DNA of 10,470 bases, taken from Treponema sp. Lineage in GTDB: Bacteria > Spirochaetota > Spirochaetia > Treponematales > Breznakiellaceae. Below, piece after piece: positions 7,248 through 10,470 of this stretch. The notes under the pieces are model-generated. The model was not told the origin of the DNA, searched no databases, and saw nothing but the letters and a program-made list of their open reading frames with translations. The DNA lies in NCBI GenBank assembly GCA_031275535.1, contig JAISOR010000024.1, positions 1 through 10,470 of the forward strand, given 5' to 3'. Position 1 is the stretch's first letter. Each line of letters starts with the position of its first letter. A program made the position numbers and the translations under genes.

Positions 7248-8668
7248 AGGGGCGTACCAAAGAACCGCCCAATTTCCATTTCGTTGCCATTTTTGGCAAT
7301 CAGAATAATCCGGTCCCCGCCTTTAAAAACGTAATTTCCCCGGGGGATAAAGGAAACGCCCTCCCGGTTCACCAGCATGACCAGCCCCCCGGCGGAGAGC
7401 TTAAAGGAAGACAATACCGTATCCACCGCGGGCGCATCCTGGCCTATCTCTATTTCGATGATGTCCACGCTTCCGTCGCCGATCCGGTGGACCCCCTTTA
7501 CGCCCCCTCCCATAAGATGGGACAGGATGGAATCTACCACCACCGACTTCATGGGAATCACCACATCCACCCCCAGCTGCCGGGCTATGGCCGCATAGCC
7601 CGATCCGGTTACCATGGCCGCGGTCCGGTAGACCCCCCGGGATTTAAGGTAAATGGCGGCTATCATGTTGAGTTCCTGATCCGCCGTGGTGGTTACCAGG
7701 AGGTCCAGATCGCCGATCCGTTCTTCCGTAACAAAGCTCTCGTCGGAAATATCCTCATTAAGGATAAGGGCCTCCGGGAAACGGGCGGCCAATTCTTTGC
7801 AGATGGTATAGTTCTCTTCGATGATGATGATCCTGCGGCTGCTTCGGGGGATTAGGGATTTAAAAAAAGAAGAGAGCAGGTTTTTTTTCTGAGGTTCCTC
7901 CTCCCGGTCCTGGCCCTGATCCAGCAGCCCTTCGGCGATAAGGGTTCCCACCCGTCCTCCGCCGACTATGCCTATTTTTCGCAGGGGCTTTTCTGACCGC
8001 CCCGCCAGTTGGAAGATATGATCCAGTTCTTTTTCTTTTGCCAGGATGTGGATCCGGTCTCCCCGGGCCAATGTGGTGGAGCCCGTGGGAAGCAGGCTTT
8101 CCCCCTTCCGTTCTACCAGGGTCACCAGGCTTTCTTCTTTTACCAGGGAATGGAAGTCCTTTAGGAGCAGCCCGTCCAGGGGGCTTTTTTCGGCGATGTC
8201 GGTGGAGCCAAGTTCATAGGGGGTATTGGGAAAGACCAGGATATCCCCCACCGCCCCATGCTCTATGGCGTTTAATACCGACCGGGAGGCCTCCACATCG
8301 GGGTGAACAAAATGGTCGATCCCCAGGAGCCGTTCCCCGGAACGGTTTAGCCGTACATAATCATCATTCCTTACCCTGGCTATCTTTACCAGTTTGGGAT
8401 ACCGGGACGCCGCAAGGCCGCAGATGATCATGTTTACCTCGTCGGATTCGGTAACGCAGACCAGGGCATCCGCCTTGGAGATCCCCGCTTCTTCCAGGGA
8501 ATGGAGGCTGTTTCCCTCGTCATGGAGGACCATGCAGTCCAGCCGGTTTGACGCATGCCGGGCCCGTTCCTCGTTGGACTCGATTAGGGACACATCGTGC
8601 TTTTCCTGGATAAGGTGCTTGGCCAGTTGGGTCCCTACCAGCCCCGCTCCGACTATAACAATACGCAT
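7244..8668 (-). CDS. trkA: Trk potassium uptake regulatory subunit TrkA (two RCK modules)
   Basis: A 474-residue cytoplasmic protein made of two RCK_N-RCK_C modules that forms the nucleotide-binding gating ring on TrkH. The first Rossmann fold starts at residue 1 (MRIVIVGAGLVG, with acidic E30 ending strand 2), followed by an RCK_C domain at about 140-222. The second begins KIGIVGGGRVG (231-241), with its RCK_C at about 395-470. Between the first helix and second strand of module 2 there is an extra stretch of about 25 residues (about 252-277, charged then LLSSFFKSLIP) that module 1 lacks. Start ATG at 8668, 7 nt after aroA, with only a weak ribosome binding site (AGAACG region); expression may depend on coupling to aroA. 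The stop overlaps the next start by 4 nt, which fixes the operon with trkH. Confidence 0.95.
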   Translation of the reverse strand: MRIVIVGAGLVGTQLAKHLIQEKHDVSLIESNEERARHASNRLDCMVLHDEGNSLHSLEEAGISKADALVCVTESDEVNMIICGLAASRYPKLVKIARVRNDDYVRLNRSGERLLGIDHFVHPDVEASRSVLNAIEHGAVGDILVFPNTPYELGSTDIAEKSPLDGLLLKDFHSLVKEESLVTLVERKGESLLPTGSTTLARGDRIHILAKEKELDHIFQLAGRSEKPLRKIGIVGGGRVGTLIAEGLLDQGQDREEEPQKKNLLSSFFKSLIPRSSRRIIIIEENYTICKELAARFPEALILNEDISDESFVTEERIGDLDLLVTTTADQELNMIAAIYLKSRGVYRTAAMVTGSGYAAIARQLGVDVVIPMKSVVVDSILSHLMGGGVKGVHRIGDGSVDIIEIEIGQDAPAVDTVLSSFKLSAGGLVMLVNREGVSFIPRGNYVFKGGDRIILIAKNGNEMEIGRFFGTPL

Positions 8669-8675
8669 CGTTCTA

Positions 8676-10088
8676 TCAGTATACTATACCGGCTCCTAGA
8701 AGTTCTAGGAAGCCCGGATAGGTGATGGCCGCGCTTTCGGCATCCGTTATCTCCAGGGGCCCCGCAGACCCCAGGGCCGCCGCTGCCAGGGCCATGACGA
8801 TCCGGTGATCCCCATGCCCCTCTACCCGCCGGGGGCCCGGTCCCGCCGGGCTCCGGGTATCTCCCATTCCATGGATACATAATCCGTCGGGGCGCTCCGT
8901 ACAGGGGACGCCCAGTTTCCCCAGTTCCGCGGCCATCACGGCAATACGGTCGGTTTCCTTGATGCGGGCATGGGCCACGTTCACCAGGCTCGTATCCCCC
9001 CGGGCATAGGCCGCGCATACCGCCATAACGGGCAGCAGATCCGGGGTGGCGTTCAGGTCAAATTCCCCGCCCCGCAAGGGCCCGGTCCGGGAGACCGAAA
9101 GCCGCCATTCCGGGGGCCCGGCCTGCCCGCCGGTTTCCGGCCCCCCGGCCTCACGGTCCGCCCCTTCCCTGGTCCAGGCAATATCACAGCCCATGCGGGA
9201 AAGCATGTCGAAAAGGGCCTTATCCCCCTGGGGGTCCTCCGGCGAAAGGCCCCGGAGATACACCGGCCCCCCGGTAATGGCCGCGGCCGCGGCGGGGAAT
9301 GCGGCGGAGGAAAAGTCCCCCGGCACGGGGCCCTTGAGGGGCCTGTAGCTCCCCCCGCCGGGGATACGGAAAAAGGAAAAATCCGCGGCCCCCTCAAAGG
9401 GGATCCCCTGGGCCTTGAGGTAGGACAGGGTGAGTTCAATATAGGGCCTTTCGTTGAGCAGGGGAACCTCGATTTCGGTAAGGGCCCCCGCCGGGGCCAG
9501 GGGCGCAGCCAGGAGCAGGGCCGAAAGGTACTGGCTCGTGGGGCAGGGAAGGCTTACCCGCCCCCCCCGCCAGGGGCCCGCCACGGTGATGGGGACGCAG
9601 CCCCCGGCCCCGGCGCTGACCCTAATCCCCAGGCCGGCCAGGGCTTCCAGAAGGGGCCCGGCGCTGCGGCGGGCTATCTGTTCGTCCCCGGTAAAACGTA
9701 CCGGCCTGTCCCAGAGGGCCCCGGCTGCCAGGGCAAGAAACAGGGTGGTGCCGGAATTTCCCACATCGAGCAGAAGCGGCGCGGGGGAAGGGGGAAGCGG
9801 GGAACGGGGGGCGGAGAGCCCCCGGACTGTCCAGCGGCTAAGTTTTTGGCCCCCCTCGTCCGGGGGGTTGGGGCAGGCCGGATCGGCGGACCGGCCTTCG
9901 GCGATCTCCGCGCCCAGGGTCCGGCATACCGAGACGCAGGAACGGGCATCCAGGGAATCCAGGGGGTAGTCGATGACCGAAACCCCCTCTCCCAAGGCCG
10001 CCATAAGGAGCCGCCTGATGGTGTGGGATTTGGAAGCCGGAACACGGACCGCGCCGGTAAACCGGCGGGGGCTAACAATGGCGCGCAT
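8676..10088 (-). CDS. aroA: EPSP synthase (3-phosphoshikimate 1-carboxyvinyltransferase), divergent
   Basis: A 470-residue enzyme of the shikimate pathway joining shikimate-3-phosphate and phosphoenolpyruvate (EC 2.5.1.19 by family). Visible motifs: PASKSHTIR (17-25), GNSGTT (110-115), FTGDEQIARR (132-141), PTSQYLSALLLAAPL (183-197), PGDFSSAAF (256-264), NATPDLLPVMAV (346-357), IKETDRI (376-382) and GHGDHRIVMAL (424-434). It is longer than the usual 420-440 because of Pro/Gly-rich insertions near 66-104 and 308-326. Three positions normally basic look replaced: Phe117 after GNSGTTL, Gln137, and Ile at the spot of the usual C-terminal lysine (AAITYPGF, 453-460). Start is fixed by an in-frame TGA two codons upstream; the ribosome binding site is weak. 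First gene of the aroA-trkA-trkH-trkH operon. Family sure; full activity less so. Confidence 0.93.
   Translation of the reverse strand: MRAIVSPRRFTGAVRVPASKSHTIRRLLMAALGEGVSVIDYPLDSLDARSCVSVCRTLGAEIAEGRSADPACPNPPDEGGQKLSRWTVRGLSAPRSPLPPSPAPLLLDVGNSGTTLFLALAAGALWDRPVRFTGDEQIARRSAGPLLEALAGLGIRVSAGAGGCVPITVAGPWRGGRVSLPCPTSQYLSALLLAAPLAPAGALTEIEVPLLNERPYIELTLSYLKAQGIPFEGAADFSFFRIPGGGSYRPLKGPVPGDFSSAAFPAAAAAITGGPVYLRGLSPEDPQGDKALFDMLSRMGCDIAWTREGADREAGGPETGGQAGPPEWRLSVSRTGPLRGGEFDLNATPDLLPVMAVCAAYARGDTSLVNVAHARIKETDRIAVMAAELGKLGVPCTERPDGLCIHGMGDTRSPAGPGPRRVEGHGDHRIVMALAAAALGSAGPLEITDAESAAITYPGFLELLGAGIVY
8679..8714. other. Two adjacent dyads at the aroA-trkA junction
   Basis: Reading the plus strand, GTATA-C-TATAC (8679-8689) is a perfect dyad. 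Next to it GGCT-CCTAGAA-G-TTCTAGG-A-AGCC (8691-8714) is a dyad with one bulged A. In the minus-strand transcript the second would fold into a hairpin of about 9 bp, over the last codons of aroA and just before trkA. No T run follows, so it is not a classical terminator. It might affect mRNA processing or trkA translation. Confidence 0.45.
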
Positions 10089-10144
10089 GGTTCAGGATAC
10101 CGCAGGGGCGTCTAAACATCAAGAAAGGCGTTTTGTAACAGGGC

Positions 10145-10185
10145 AAAAAAAGGCCCTCCTACCTATAAAAAGGAAGCGGAGGGCC
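10145..10185 (-). terminator. Intrinsic terminator in the aroA leader (putative attenuator)
   Basis: On the minus strand GGCCCTCC (10178-10185) pairs perfectly with GGAGGGCC (10152-10159). Inside this, AGG/CCT can extend the stem past an internal loop, and seven T residues (plus-strand A run 10145-10151) follow directly. It lies 57 nt before the aroA start and after the likely promoter, and no minus-strand gene is seen between promoter and hairpin. So it most likely acts as conditional termination of the aroA-trk transcript. The alternative is that it ends a transcript entering from beyond the window. Confidence 0.8.
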
Positions 10186-10213
10186 GCATAATCCGGCCAT
10201 TCACCCGGATTAT
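10182..10213 (-). promoter_or_regulatory. Alternative RNA pairings upstream of the aroA terminator
   Basis: The minus-strand RNA contains ATAATCCGG and CCGGATTAT, a perfect 9-bp inverted repeat with an 8-nt loop (10188-10213). Part of its 3' side, GGCCG (10194-10198), can instead pair with CGGCC (10182-10186), which overlaps four bases of the terminator's 5' arm. The two pairings exclude each other, and the second would break the terminator. This is the layout of an anti-antiterminator/antiterminator pair. The 5-bp alternative is short, and no ligand or leader peptide is recognised. Confidence 0.45.
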
Positions 10214-10258
10214 ACAGGGTCGAATAAACGCCCTACAGTAGATGTTGGCTACAGATTT

Positions 10259-10286
10259 ATAATAGCATGCTTTAGGGGAAAAGCAA
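10259..10286 (-). promoter_or_regulatory. Promoter for the aroA-trkA-trkH-trkH operon
   Basis: The minus strand reads TTGCTT (10281-10286), a 16-nt spacer, and TATTAT (10259-10264), with TGC directly before the -10, an extended -10 like that of the ilvE promoter in this window. Transcription would start near 10252, giving a leader of about 165 nt that includes the terminator hairpin. A second TATAAT lies further down (10209-10214) but has no -35 partner. Confidence 0.65.
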
Positions 10287-10382
10287 GAGAATTTTTTGCT
10301 TTTTTTGCCTTTTTGCGACGGGGTAATCCCATGATGACCGACGCCGTTTTCAAAAAAAGCCGGTGCCCCTCATTCCCCTGCT

Positions 10383-10410
10383 TTGCTTTTTTCCCATTTT
10401 AGGATATGAT
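10383..10410 (+). promoter_or_regulatory. Possible divergent promoter facing the right edge
   Basis: The plus strand reads TTGCTT (10383-10388), a 16-nt spacer, and TATGAT (10405-10410). It has the same -35 hexamer, followed by T/C text, as the opposite promoter for aroA, so the two form a divergent pair about 100 nt apart. The transcript would begin near 10417, almost at the ATG at 10420. Confidence 0.4.
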
Positions 10411-10419
10411 AATGAATAT

Positions 10420-10470
10420 ATGAGCTGGTTCCAAAATCGGTTATTTTGTCACCAGCTCTTGCGGTTTCTC
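10420..10470 (+). CDS. Possible start of a divergent gene (17 codons, cut by window edge)
   Basis: From ATG at 10420 the plus strand stays open to the end of the window and reads MSWFQNRLFCHQLLRFL, a basic, hydrophobic start that could be the beginning of a membrane or signal segment. No ribosome binding site is seen at the right distance (AGGA is about 15 nt away), and the likely transcript would start only a few bases earlier. Too short to recognise a family. The real start may lie beyond the edge. Confidence 0.2.
   Translation, partial: MSWFQNRLFCHQLLRFL
10422..10458. repeat. Long imperfect inverted repeat at the right edge
   Basis: GAGCTGGT (10422-10429) pairs with ACCAGCTC (10451-10458), and inside a symmetric TC/TC mismatch CAAAAT (10432-10437) pairs with ATTTTG (10443-10448), leaving a 5-nt loop. 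This gives 14 bp in 37 nt. No T run follows on either strand, so it is not an ordinary terminator. It lies just downstream of the plus-strand promoter candidate. Confidence 0.6.

Larger units (their letters stand above)
10089..10419. other. Non-coding region between aroA and a possible divergent gene
   Basis: No credible gene is seen in this stretch of about 330 nt. From right to left it holds a plus-strand promoter candidate (10383-10410), an AT-rich stretch with T and A runs (10287-10382), a minus-strand promoter for aroA (10259-10286), and a leader with three consecutive stem-loops (10145-10236), the last a terminator. The first stem pairs about 10214-10220 with about 10230-10236 around a small loop and includes G-U pairs. 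Confidence 0.6.

Noticed and set aside
8970..10115. A plus-strand open frame of 381 codons
   Set aside because: It lies opposite aroA, is Gly/Pro/Arg-rich with no domain, and aroA motifs on the other strand are unambiguous.
10158..10200. Short leader peptide MAGLCGPPLPFYR within the aroA terminator region
   Set aside because: It has Phe-Tyr near its end, tempting for aromatic attenuation, but there is no properly spaced ribosome binding site and only two aromatic codons.
10279..10303. AAAAGCAA/TTGCTTTT hairpin followed by T residues on the plus strand
   Set aside because: It is a very AT-rich stem with no plus-strand gene before it. It overlaps the aroA promoter -35 and probably reflects its sequence.

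Overview
This window is a run of genes transcribed almost entirely from the minus strand. I think it comes from a diderm spirochaete of the Treponema type, perhaps a gut lineage. That is inferred from the mix of gene types (an Rpn/PD-(D/E)XK family gene, two outer-membrane barrel proteins with signal peptides, a Trk potassium system), a GC-rich coding style over AT-rich intergenic DNA, and general resemblance. No ribosomal or other marker gene confirms it.

Layout, read in the direction of transcription (right to left). The right edge (10089-10470) is a non-coding region with two apparently divergent promoters. One faces right towards a gene that is cut off by the window edge. The other faces left and would make a leader of about 165 nt before aroA. 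That leader holds a clear hairpin plus T7 terminator, and upstream of it a 9-bp inverted repeat and a competing 5-bp pairing, so it looks like a transcription attenuator. Then comes a compact operon: aroA (EPSP synthase, divergent at several active-site positions and carrying Pro/Gly-rich insertions), trkA (two-RCK potassium-channel regulator), and two tandem 485-residue trkH paralogues. Gaps are 7 nt, a 4-nt overlap and 4 nt. TrkA and the TrkH subunits should form the K+ uptake channel and its nucleotide-gated ring. Why an aromatic-pathway enzyme leads this operon is unclear.

A 247-nt spacer (4081-4327) holds a degenerate heptanucleotide repeat, a purine-rich interspersed repeat and a good promoter for ilvE, a branched-chain aminotransferase. 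Then follow a short Omp85-like protein with one POTRA domain and a GTG start, and an outer-membrane beta-barrel protein ended by a strong intrinsic terminator (503-530). The left spacer holds a second copy of the purine-rich repeat in the opposite orientation. The left edge is the 5' part of an Rpn-type nuclease/transposase gene.

I saw no tRNA, rRNA, CRISPR array or intact insertion sequence. The most interesting items are the putative attenuator ahead of aroA-trk, the pore-loop divergence between the two TrkH copies, and the missing conserved basic residues in AroA.
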